NCBI GenBank assembly: GCA_016284265.1
Contig: JAEEOM010000070.1
Span: forward strand, 1-43,184
Origin: Bacteroidales bacterium
Lineage (GTDB): Bacteria; Bacteroidota; Bacteroidia; Bacteroidales; UBA932
Direction: 5' to 3'
Length of the DNA stretch: 43,184 nt
The notes below the pieces were generated by a model. That model saw nothing but the letters and a program-made list of their open reading frames with translations, searched no databases and was not told where the DNA came from. Positions 23,825-31,842 of this stretch are shown in pieces (the first letter of the stretch is position 1; each line of letters starts with the position of its first letter). The position numbers and the translations under genes were made by a program.

Positions 23825-26800
23825 TTTGCCAATGGTAACCGACAGATATTGAAAATTGATCATCTTTAGAATCAAGAGTCCATTTGGTTGAGGGGTCGAG
23901 AAAAAAGTTGTAATAATGTGCCCCTATCTTTGCTATTGACAGTGGGACGCCTAATGCGCTTGCACTTGCTCCCCATAAAAAATTTCCGTAATTATAACCA
24001 TTATGTGCAATAGCCCCTTCTCCCTTTGTCTGAGTAATATATAAATCATCAGGGTCGATATAATACTCTTCACTTCCCGTGAAGTCTAACTTTCCGCCCG
24101 TTAGTTTATTTGCGACGCTTTCATTTTTTAAATATCGTATTCCTGCTATTAGTCCGTGATTATCTTCATTGTACGCTCCGGATTGTTTTATAATATTTGA
24201 AATATCTTCATTTGATACGATATGAACTCGTGTATTATTGGTGATTGACGAAGGGTCATTGTCAGGATCCGCAAATGTGGCTTCAATTGTTTCCTCATTG
24301 TTAATGACAATAAGTTTATGGGGCTCATTCGGGACGGGGACTCTTTCCTTATAACGACCTTTTTCAAAAATAAAATTATCCATAAATAGTCCTCGTTTGT
24401 CCACCATATTCACCGGATCCCCATTGCAATAGACATACGGATTGATTCCGTAGTACTTTTCCGCCATGGGGTCATAGGTGTTCCATCTTACGAGCTTCGC
24501 GTCGTACATCCTCGCTCCGAAGTCGAGGTAGGGGAGCGTGGAGCCGGCGACGGCCGTCTGGTCTTCCTTGCCGGAGAACTTCTGGCGGTTGCTCGCGAGT
24601 GTCGGATAGCTGGTCCCGAACGTCGTCCGGCTTCCGAAGGGATAGTAGTCGTTGCGCTCGACGACGGTGCCGGAGGCGTTGACAATCGTTCTTACGCTTC
24701 CGATATGGTCCCGTATCGTGTAGTAGGGCGTCATGGCAGTACCGTTCTTCAAAAATCGTGCAGTACCGTCGGCGCTTGCTTCCGCACTTTCCAAGGCATA
24801 GGTCGGGGTTCCTCCGCTGACGGTCACGGCATAGGTCAGGTCGTCGGCATAGATCACACCGTTGCCGCTTGCGTCTTCCACGCGGAATTTCGTTCCGTCA
24901 GCGAGCCAGTGATAGGTGACCGTCTGGATGTTTCCGCTGGTCACGGTCTCGGGGAGGTTCAGGAGGTTGTAGGTGAACGTCAGGTTCGCCCGGCCGTCGG
25001 CCGTCGTGTTGCCGTTGCCGTCGTGAGTAAACGAAGCGTTGATGTTCGAGCCGTCGTCCTTTCCGCTCACGCCGGTCAGCAGCGGGCCGCTGTAGGTATA
25101 TGAGTAGTCGTCCTGCGCAGTCGATGCACTGGAGCCGTAGCGCTTGAGCGTCAGCAGTGCTCCGTTCCGGTTGTAGGTCAGGTTCCGCTCAGTATAGGCC
25201 GCCGAGCCCGAAGTGCCGGAGGTGCCCGTGAAGCGTGTCGTCGTCATCAGCCGTCCTGCCGCATCGTAGGTGAAGCCGTAGGTGTTGGCCGTCGAATATC
25301 CCTGCTGCGTCATCACCTCCGACAGGCCTCCGGCGTACCTTGCCGCCGTTCCCCTCGTCGGGCTTTCATAGCGGAGGGTCTCCTCGAAGAGCGTTGTTGA
25401 TCCTTTCTTTGCCGTGCGCGTCAGCAGCTGGCTGTGGATGTCGTAGGTGTTGGTGACGATGCCTGCGGCGCCTGTCGCGGTGAGCGTGTCGCACTTGTGG
25501 CGGCCCAAGACATCGTAACCATGACGAACCGCCGCCGTTTTCATTCCCAGTATCGCACTCTCCCTCAGGAGACGGCTTCGGCTATCGAAAAATGCTGTGC
25601 GGTCCAAAGTGCTTGTGGCCCCTCCCAGTGTCCCCGATACTGACCGTCGATCCTCGCTCCCGACATAGTCATAGCGCAGGCTTGTCCGGAGCGTTCCGCT
25701 CAGCGGACCGGTCTCCACCTGCTGCCGCAGCCGGCCTTGCCTGTCGTAGTAATATGCCCTCAGTACATACCGTACCGTGCTTGATGCGATTGTCGAGAGG
25801 TCCGCCAATTTCTCATACAGCAGTCGACCTCCGTTCATCGTGGCGGTATCGTCGGGAGCCACGATGGAATTGGACGGTGGTGCAAAGGCCGGAGCCCCCG
25901 CAGGCCTGGTGTCGTAACTCCGCTCCAAAAGCAGGATATTCGACACCTGCGTATAGACGCCCGCCGGATTCGCGCTGGATGCGAAGGCATTCTTCAGACC
26001 AGAGAAGGAGAAGACGTTGCTTCCCGTCAGGTATTGTCGGATCTCTTCCCCAAAGGGGTTATACTTCGACAATACCCACTTTCCTGCCGTACGCAGATTG
26101 CCGTCCTGACGGGCGACGAGCCTGCCGGCAGGATCATACACGAAATACTCGACGGCACGTCCTGGCTGCCTTCTCTCCGTCAGGCGTCCCAGTCCGTCGT
26201 AGGTGTAGCGATAGCAATGGTTTGCCGCATTGGTCGCGTCGATCGTCCACGACGTGCTGCTTGTGAGCAGGGCGCTTCCTTCCGGCGTCACCACCCAGGT
26301 CACACGGCCGGCGCCGTCGTACACGTAGTACGTATCCGCCGTCTGGCTGGAAGGAAGGTTCCTTCGTTCCAGCACGGTACATCCCCTGTTGTCGGTGAAC
26401 GTCTGCACCGTGATGCCGTCCTCATCGACGGCCGTCACGCAGTGAAGGCTTCCCGCGGGATAGTATCCGCTGACGGTGAGCGTCGCCGAGGTCGCTCCTT
26501 CTTTTACCTTCCAGACTGAACCGGCGGCGTTCGTACTGTAGGACACCTCGGCATCGTGACTGCCGGATGCGTAGGTCGAGCCGGGGCGGCGCGTAGCTGT
26601 CACACGGTTCAGTGCCGAAGGCTCATAGGCGCGTACGGCATAGGCCGCCGCCCCCTCGGAAGCGTTGTACTGACCGGTGTACCAAGTCTGCTGTGCCGTG
26701 AAGGGATTTGATACATTCGACAGCCCCGTGGAAGAAACGAAGGGCAGGTACGTCCGGGCATCATCGCGGCGCACGTTGTCGTAATAGACAGGCGTGACGA

Positions 26801-28163
26801 GACTCCCGCCCGTAGGTGAAGCATCTGCTTGAATCGTTTGTACCGGATAACCCAGTCCATCGTAGTAGGTAATGTCGCGCATCACGGACGTGCCGAGGCT
26901 GTCGCGGAGCGAACGGCGAAGGATCCAGTTCTCACCACCGTCAAGAACTTCTCCGGTGGAAGTCACCGCTATGCCTGCCCGCAGCAGCAGCGACTGCCCT
27001 TTGTACGAAGCGCGGATGCGCCAGGTGCCCGCAGGCGATGAGGGTACCGTGAACGACAGGGGGCTGCCGTTGCCCGTCTGTGTGCTGGCAACTGTCCCGT
27101 CAGGCGCAAGCAGGCTGTATGATACCAGGTGCTGGGAAGATGCCAGCGTGATCACGTTGTTCGTAAGCGTATAGTCCTGCTGGAGAATCTCTCCACCGGA
27201 GGGGACGAAGAAGGTCAGCGTGTCGCCGTCGCTATTGACGAAATACGTGCAGTTGCGTATGGCGGCCCCGAGGTTCGGGCCCCAGGTCAGCGTTAGGCCG
27301 TTTGCGCCGAGGGCGACCTGCACCGTGCCGTCCCACTCCGATGACTGTCCGCTGCTATAAGCCGACAGGATCGTCGTCAGTTGGGAGAGGCTCGACGAAG
27401 TGTTGCGCGTGAACGGGACGCTAAGTGTACCGCCGTTGGGATCGAGATTGTAGGAGGCCGTAGAAAACGTATGGGAATAGCCGTAGAACGCCAGGTAACT
27501 GACCGCGACGCTGCCGTTCATTTCCACCAAAGAGGGATAGTCGGACTGTGCCGTATACGTTCCGGCACGGGTATCGGTGAACGAAAGGGCGCTGTTCGTA
27601 CCCGGAACGGGATCGGAGCATGTGGTAATGTTCCCTTGCGTACGGCACAACTGGTATGTGGCGAAGTCATCTGATCCGGAGAGCCGGAAGTTCACGGTCT
27701 GCCCGTGCCAGATCGTGCTCGTGGAGGGGCTTGTCTTGGTCAGGGTATACACTGCGGAGCCCTGCACGTCCTGTGTCAGGGTTACGGAACCGGAAGATGC
27801 CGTGACATCGATTTCGCGGTATCCTTCCGTGTTGGCGGCAACCGTCAATGTCAGTTTCCCCTCGTAGTTTCCGTAAGTGTAGGTGACGGCGATTTCGGTG
27901 ATGACGTCGCTGCAGCCTGCATTCTCGACGGCCTGCAGTACGAGTGCGCGGAGCGTGCTGGCCGAAGGACCGCCGTTGTAAAAGCCGAATTCGATCTCGA
28001 CGTCTTCGCCGGCGGGCACAACCGGAATCTCGCCGCTGGTTGAGAAGTAGTCGATGCTCGTCTGTACTTCATATTGCGCATGGAGCGGAACTGCGCCCAG
28101 CAGCAGGCTAAAAGCAAGGGCAACAGCTTTTGCCATTAGGGTATGAACAAAGGACATCTTCAT
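23811..28163 (-). CDS. Rhs (YD-repeat) polymorphic toxin-like protein with DUF6443
   Basis: A 1450-residue exported protein. In order it has a signal peptide (ALAFSLLLGAVPLHAQ), a beta-rich Ig-like N-terminal region of about 380 residues, DUF6443 (about 410-550: WILRRSLRDSLG, MRDITYYDGLGYPVQTIQ), multiple YD repeats (YVYDGAGRVTWV, YRYTYDGLGRL), the Rhs-associated core ending near residue 1255 (DFGARMYDAKLVRW, INPYVYCNGDPVNMVD), and a ~195-residue AT-rich tip. The tip carries AHNGYNYGNFLWGASASALG, loosely like polymorphic toxin type 44 domains, but that is only a guess. It starts 4 bases after the preceding gene. The core is repeated five more times in this window, whole or in part. Confidence 0.9.
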   Translation of the reverse strand: MKMSFVHTLMAKAVALAFSLLLGAVPLHAQYEVQTSIDYFSTSGEIPVVPAGEDVEIEFGFYNGGPSASTLRALVLQAVENAGCSDVITEIAVTYTYGNYEGKLTLTVAANTEGYREIDVTASSGSVTLTQDVQGSAVYTLTKTSPSTSTIWHGQTVNFRLSGSDDFATYQLCRTQGNITTCSDPVPGTNSALSFTDTRAGTYTAQSDYPSLVEMNGSVAVSYLAFYGYSHTFSTASYNLDPNGGTLSVPFTRNTSSSLSQLTTILSAYSSGQSSEWDGTVQVALGANGLTLTWGPNLGAAIRNCTYFVNSDGDTLTFFVPSGGEILQQDYTLTNNVITLASSQHLVSYSLLAPDGTVASTQTGNGSPLSFTVPSSPAGTWRIRASYKGQSLLLRAGIAVTSTGEVLDGGENWILRRSLRDSLGTSVMRDITYYDGLGYPVQTIQADASPTGGSLVTPVYYDNVRRDDARTYLPFVSSTGLSNVSNPFTAQQTWYTGQYNASEGAAAYAVRAYEPSALNRVTATRRPGSTYASGSHDAEVSYSTNAAGSVWKVKEGATSATLTVSGYYPAGSLHCVTAVDEDGITVQTFTDNRGCTVLERRNLPSSQTADTYYVYDGAGRVTWVVTPEGSALLTSSTSWTIDATNAANHCYRYTYDGLGRLTERRQPGRAVEYFVYDPAGRLVARQDGNLRTAGKWVLSKYNPFGEEIRQYLTGSNVFSFSGLKNAFASSANPAGVYTQVSNILLLERSYDTRPAGAPAFAPPSNSIVAPDDTATMNGGRLLYEKLADLSTIASSTVRYVLRAYYYDRQGRLRQQVETGPLSGTLRTSLRYDYVGSEDRRSVSGTLGGATSTLDRTAFFDSRSRLLRESAILGMKTAAVRHGYDVLGRHKCDTLTATGAAGIVTNTYDIHSQLLTRTAKKGSTTLFEETLRYESPTRGTAARYAGGLSEVMTQQGYSTANTYGFTYDAAGRLMTTTRFTGTSGTSGSAAYTERNLTYNRNGALLTLKRYGSSASTAQDDYSYTYSGPLLTGVSGKDDGSNINASFTHDGNGNTTADGRANLTFTYNLLNLPETVTSGNIQTVTYHWLADGTKFRVEDASGNGVIYADDLTYAVTVSGGTPTYALESAEASADGTARFLKNGTAMTPYYTIRDHIGSVRTIVNASGTVVERNDYYPFGSRTTFGTSYPTLASNRQKFSGKEDQTAVAGSTLPYLDFGARMYDAKLVRWNTYDPMAEKYYGINPYVYCNGDPVNMVDKRGLFMDNFIFEKGRYKERVPVPNEPHKLIVINNEETIEATFADPDNDPSSITNNTRVHIVSNEDISNIIKQSGAYNEDNHGLIAGIRYLKNESVANKLTGGKLDFTGSEEYYIDPDDLYITQTKGEGAIAHNGYNYGNFLWGASASALGVPLSIAKIGAHYYNFFLDPSTKWTLDSKDDQFSISVGYHWQNENK

Positions 28164-28167
28164 TTCG

Positions 28168-29358
28168 TCATCGGGTTACTGTGTTGTAATGGTACTGCTG
28201 CAGTATGCCGGCGTCATCTTCACGGACGGTGATCAGGCGGTCATTGTCATCGTACGTGTACCAGAAAGTATGGCCTGCAGGGTTGGTCATCCGCTTCGGA
28301 AGACCGTAGCGCTGATAGTCGAAGTCCGTGACGCGGGCCTGGGTCAGGCCGCTGCGCAGGCGTGCCGCCGCCGCGGCCGTATTCGTAATGTCGACGGCAG
28401 GTGACTGGGCAAGGCACGACTCGACCTGCTGACGGGTCGCGTTCTCTATGATGATGGAGACACCGTGCTCGCAGTTCCATACATAGCTGGTGGAAATGTC
28501 ATCCGCATCGGTCTGTTGGATGATGTTCCCCGCATTGTCATACAGGTAAGTGCTCTCGGTTACCCATATGCCTACACTTTCCCAGCGGCGGACTTCAGAA
28601 ACGGCATAAAACGCGCTGTCCAGAAGGTTCGCATGAAAAGCATAGAAGTATCTCACTGCCGCCGTGGTATCCCACGACGAAGAGCCGCTCCGGCGCCGCA
28701 ACTGAACCTCCGTTACGGGATAGGACACGAAATTACGGTCCGTCATCGCCGCGAGGGTGGTGTCGGACGGATAATCCTGCGGAAACGTGCGCGTGGTGCG
28801 CAAAGAATCCCCGTCGGAGGTCCTGCTCCGCTCATCGATTACCTGACCGCGGCTATTGTAAGTATAGCACGTTACCGACGTCACGGAGTCCTGGTCGTAG
28901 TAAGTAGAAGTGGTCCGGGACATGGCTCGTGCCATTCCGGCATACCGTCTCACACGGGCATAGGCTTCTCCGACGTTGGTAAATGCTGACCGGTACTCTG
29001 GTTCCGACAGGTCGTATGAGAGGGTGACGGTCTGCAGGGGAGATGAACTGACGGAAGCATATTCCGCAGTCTTGAGCGGTAACCCCCGAAAATGCTGGAG
29101 ACTGGACCGAGGCTCCAGGATCCTGTTTACATATCGAAGATTGACTATGTCCGATACGGTGTCGATCATGTTACTGCCGGGGCCATCAGAAAGACGATGC
29201 ATCCGCGTGTAAATGTCAGTCATCTCATCGGGACGCTCCGTCCAGCTGGTGAAAGTATGAACGGTTTTGGATCCGTCAAGTCTCGTTTCCGTCACGGACG
29301 GATATTCCAGCATGACGGATCCCGGACGCAGGATAGTGCCCGTGGTTGCATAGTACAC
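28168..29358 (-). CDS. Rhs/YD-repeat protein, C-terminal part of a split gene
   Basis: A 396-residue frame continuing, without any shift, the frame of the gene ending at 29365; a single TAG separates them. It contains YD-type repeats (TYDDNDRLITVREDDAGILQ, YDNAGNIIQQTDADDISTSY) and ends 4 bases before the DUF6443 Rhs gene. The apparent start is GTG at 29358, three codons past the TAG, with no clear ribosome-binding sequence. It is either the dead half of a pseudogene, a reinitiation product, or read-through. Confidence 0.65.
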   Translation of the reverse strand: MYYATTGTILRPGSVMLEYPSVTETRLDGSKTVHTFTSWTERPDEMTDIYTRMHRLSDGPGSNMIDTVSDIVNLRYVNRILEPRSSLQHFRGLPLKTAEYASVSSSPLQTVTLSYDLSEPEYRSAFTNVGEAYARVRRYAGMARAMSRTTSTYYDQDSVTSVTCYTYNSRGQVIDERSRTSDGDSLRTTRTFPQDYPSDTTLAAMTDRNFVSYPVTEVQLRRRSGSSSWDTTAAVRYFYAFHANLLDSAFYAVSEVRRWESVGIWVTESTYLYDNAGNIIQQTDADDISTSYVWNCEHGVSIIIENATRQQVESCLAQSPAVDITNTAAAAARLRSGLTQARVTDFDYQRYGLPKRMTNPAGHTFWYTYDDNDRLITVREDDAGILQQYHYNTVTR

Positions 29359-29364
29359 ATCTAC

Positions 29365-31131
29365 CTAATCGTAATAGCTGGGAGAAGAACCGTAGATTCT
29401 TCCACTATAACGTATCTTGTGTCTGGGATATGAGAGCAGGCGCCCGGGATCGTAACTAAATAACCTTGCGTCGGTTACAGTGCCGTCGGTGTCACGGTTC
29501 TCGATCTCCATGATCCGGACACCCGGACCGACTCCGGTTTCCGGGATGTCTCGCAGATGATAGTCGTTGGCCCGCCGCTTGTCCACGATCTTCTCATAGC
29601 GGTTTGCAGCATAAGAAAAATGTGTGCTGCCGCCTGTGGGATAATAAACCGCTGACATCAGCCCGAGGCGAACCGCCAGCGTATCGGGCAGCTTGCATGA
29701 ATTGGTCGGTTCGCTTTCAATGTAATCAGGACCGGAAGAGTCCTCACTCACGCGTGACCAATCTACGGTTTGTTGGCTACACGCACTCTCTCCCGTCTGG
29801 TTTAGATAACCCCAATGGTCCGTCGCCACCGTCCAGAACGGGGGAAAATATCCCTCGGTCAGCCCCTCGTAAGTCATTCGCCAGGATCCCACGCCGTCGG
29901 TATGGATCTCAGTCAAGAACGGATAGGGGTTGCCCCTGCTGTTCCACGAATAGGAAAGGTGCGTGATGACTTTGTCACAGGTAATGGATTCAAGCATCCT
30001 CGTAGCATAAATAGGTCTCAAATCATTAAGCCCGGCTCCATTCAGAAACTTCCCGCTTTGCAGGGAATCCTTTTCGCTATAATAGAACTGGACGGCGGTA
30101 TTCCCGTCAACGATAATCTTTTCAAGCGGGGCGTAGGTCGAATTGACGCTCGTGCCGAAAAGGTTGGGATTCAAGGAACCGGATGAGCTGAACACCCAGC
30201 GGTCCGGTGAAAAATTCTGCACGGAACGGTTGGGATCGTCATTTTTGATCAAATAAGAAAAAGACAGCACTCGTCCACCGGGCGAGATAATCTTGTTGAG
30301 CCGCCACGCGATGATCGTCCCTTTCTTTGCTCCGGGTTCTTTGCCCAGCCATAGACGGTCCAGATAAGCATCGTCACTCTCAATGGAACCGAACACATAA
30401 CGATACCCGTCTCCTGTAATAATGGTAATTTGGGAACGTTTCCCTCCATAGCCACAGGGGGCATTGACCTTCTCGACATGATAAGTACCGCAGGCATCCC
30501 CCGTATCAAACACGGCGAAAGTCCCGTCATCCCTGCGATAGAAACTGCCGCTGTGCCCGGGCATCCGGAAATGATAGATATCAGAAGATGCATCGTAGTA
30601 ATGGCCACTTATTGCATATGCGACAGTAAGCGCATCATCTGGTTTATCGTTATTTGTCAGCAATTGTCCGCAAATGACTCCACCTGTAACCAGCGAACTG
30701 AAAGGAATGTCGTCGAAGGGTTCGATGTCAGCATATAACGTTTGACCGGAATAAGTGTATAACGTAAATGACCTCTGCCTCCCCTCTGCGTCCATTTCTC
30801 CTTCATCAGCGGCTCCCACCACTTCCCGGGTAATCATTCCGCCGCAGGATAACATCCAGCCCAGGCCAGGCTCCGCCGCCTGTTCGTTCGGCCGCATCCC
30901 GTTGTAATTGTATTCAAGTGAAACCGGGACTGTGAAGTCCTTGTCCTTGTATTCCCCGATCGGTATCGACACTGTCACGCGGCCCGTATAGAGATTCACT
31001 CCATGATCGCCGTAGTGCGTCATCTCCGCTGCTTGCGGCGTCGCAGGCTGCGGGCTTCTCCCCAATGTCAACTGAGCATGAAGAGGAGACGCCAGCGACA
31101 AGACTATCAAGAACATCAGAAACTTTTCCAT
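29365..31131 (-). CDS. SpvB/Rhs-like exported protein, N-terminal part of a split gene
   Basis: A 588-residue protein opening the Rhs operon. The signal peptide (MEKFLMFLIVLSLASPLHAQ) is followed by a region typical of the first partner in Bacteroidota Rhs pairs (GDHGVNLYTGRVTVSIPIG, VPVSLEYNYNGMRPNEQA, GLGWMLSCGGMITREVVG), reminiscent of the SpvB/TcaC shell that encloses Rhs/TcC toxins. The frame stops at TAG (29365-29367) and then continues for 398 more codons. With those the protein would be about 987 residues. The promoter at 31151-31158 shares its operator motif with three other genes. Confidence 0.75.
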   Translation of the reverse strand: MEKFLMFLIVLSLASPLHAQLTLGRSPQPATPQAAEMTHYGDHGVNLYTGRVTVSIPIGEYKDKDFTVPVSLEYNYNGMRPNEQAAEPGLGWMLSCGGMITREVVGAADEGEMDAEGRQRSFTLYTYSGQTLYADIEPFDDIPFSSLVTGGVICGQLLTNNDKPDDALTVAYAISGHYYDASSDIYHFRMPGHSGSFYRRDDGTFAVFDTGDACGTYHVEKVNAPCGYGGKRSQITIITGDGYRYVFGSIESDDAYLDRLWLGKEPGAKKGTIIAWRLNKIISPGGRVLSFSYLIKNDDPNRSVQNFSPDRWVFSSSGSLNPNLFGTSVNSTYAPLEKIIVDGNTAVQFYYSEKDSLQSGKFLNGAGLNDLRPIYATRMLESITCDKVITHLSYSWNSRGNPYPFLTEIHTDGVGSWRMTYEGLTEGYFPPFWTVATDHWGYLNQTGESACSQQTVDWSRVSEDSSGPDYIESEPTNSCKLPDTLAVRLGLMSAVYYPTGGSTHFSYAANRYEKIVDKRRANDYHLRDIPETGVGPGVRIMEIENRDTDGTVTDARLFSYDPGRLLSYPRHKIRYSGRIYGSSPSYYD

Positions 31132-31461
31132 AATAGACTGATTTGTTGTACAAAAATGCGTGTTTTTGCCAGTGTTTTAATCGCGCAAAGAAGCCTCTTC
31201 AGTCCGATTGCGCGACGAAAACTTCATGGCTTATTATCAATCTGATGTTTTCGGATTGTTCGATTGCACCTCCATCTAACGTACCTGAGTAATGTGGCCA
31301 TATTGCAGTATTAGGCCCCTCAGGCGCAATCGAATCATTAAAAACAAGCTGAAAATCTTCATATTATGAGAAAATTGCCGCGCAATCGGACTGAAAGAGG
31401 CTTCTTTTGGGTTTGAAATGCGGACAAAATGCTGCATTTTTGTATATTAAATCTTACGACC
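31132..31461. promoter_or_regulatory. Symmetric divergent control region (Rhs operon / DUF3244-TPR operon)
   Basis: There is no gene in these 330 bases. Four copies of a 9-mer are present: CGATTGCGC (31205-31213), CGATTGCAC (31261-31269), GCGCAATCG (31324-31332) and GCGCAATCG (31380-31388). Each pair is 56 bp apart and points to its own gene. The outer copies lie in 28-29-bp inverted repeats (31187-31214 and 31379-31407). CATTTTTG -7-like elements sit at 31151-31158 (minus) and 31435-31442 (plus), each 54 bp beyond the proximal 9-mer and 20 bp from the ATG, so the two halves are mirror images. Confidence 0.75.
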
Positions 31462-31842
31462 ATGAAAAAGTATATGATTCTCTTGACAGTCTTGATGCTG
31501 TCCGCTTTTACGATGAATGCTACAACTCCGGTCTACGACGGTGAAGAGGGTGATCCGGAGGTTATAGATTTGGGGCAACAGCATAATGGAGAAGATCCGA
31601 CAGGTATACAAACCTTGGGAATTACGGCGTATAAAACGGGGACATCTATTGTTATTACTTTTATTAATTATTCAGGCTATGCCAATGCTTCGGCCTTGGG
31701 ATTGTCAGGGAATGTCTTTTCTGGCCAACAATACATATCTAGAACAGGACTCATTATATTAGACATTTCCAGTCTTCCGCAGGGTAATTATTCTCTCTTT
31801 GTTCAGGCCGGCAATTTGTATTGTGGATCGTTTACGATTTAA
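31462..31842 (+). CDS. DUF3244 family small secreted protein
   Basis: A 126-residue protein with a Sec signal (MKKYMILLTVLMLSAFTMNA) and a mature part of about 100 residues with a beta-sandwich pattern (ITAYKTGTSIVITFINYSG, ISSLPQGNYSLFVQAGNLY, CGSFTI), typical of DUF3244 proteins of Bacteroidales, whose role is unknown. Its 3' end overlaps the TPR-HTH gene, and a paralogue (36431-36805) sits in the same position before a decayed TPR-HTH copy. The repeated pairing suggests that the two proteins work together, for example as exported signal and membrane sensor; that is inference. Confidence 0.75.
   Translation: MKKYMILLTVLMLSAFTMNATTPVYDGEEGDPEVIDLGQQHNGEDPTGIQTLGITAYKTGTSIVITFINYSGYANASALGLSGNVFSGQQYISRTGLIILDISSLPQGNYSLFVQAGNLYCGSFTI

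Noticed and set aside
23811-24390. Firm assignment of the intact Rhs tip to polymorphic toxin type 44
   Set aside because: The GYNYGNFLWG region is suggestive only; without a profile search the family cannot be claimed.
31187-31407. Classical invertible promoter
   Set aside because: The 28-29-bp arms fit, but no promoter element was found in the spacer, the -7-like elements lie outside it, and no invertase gene is in the window. Mirror-image operators explain the arms better.
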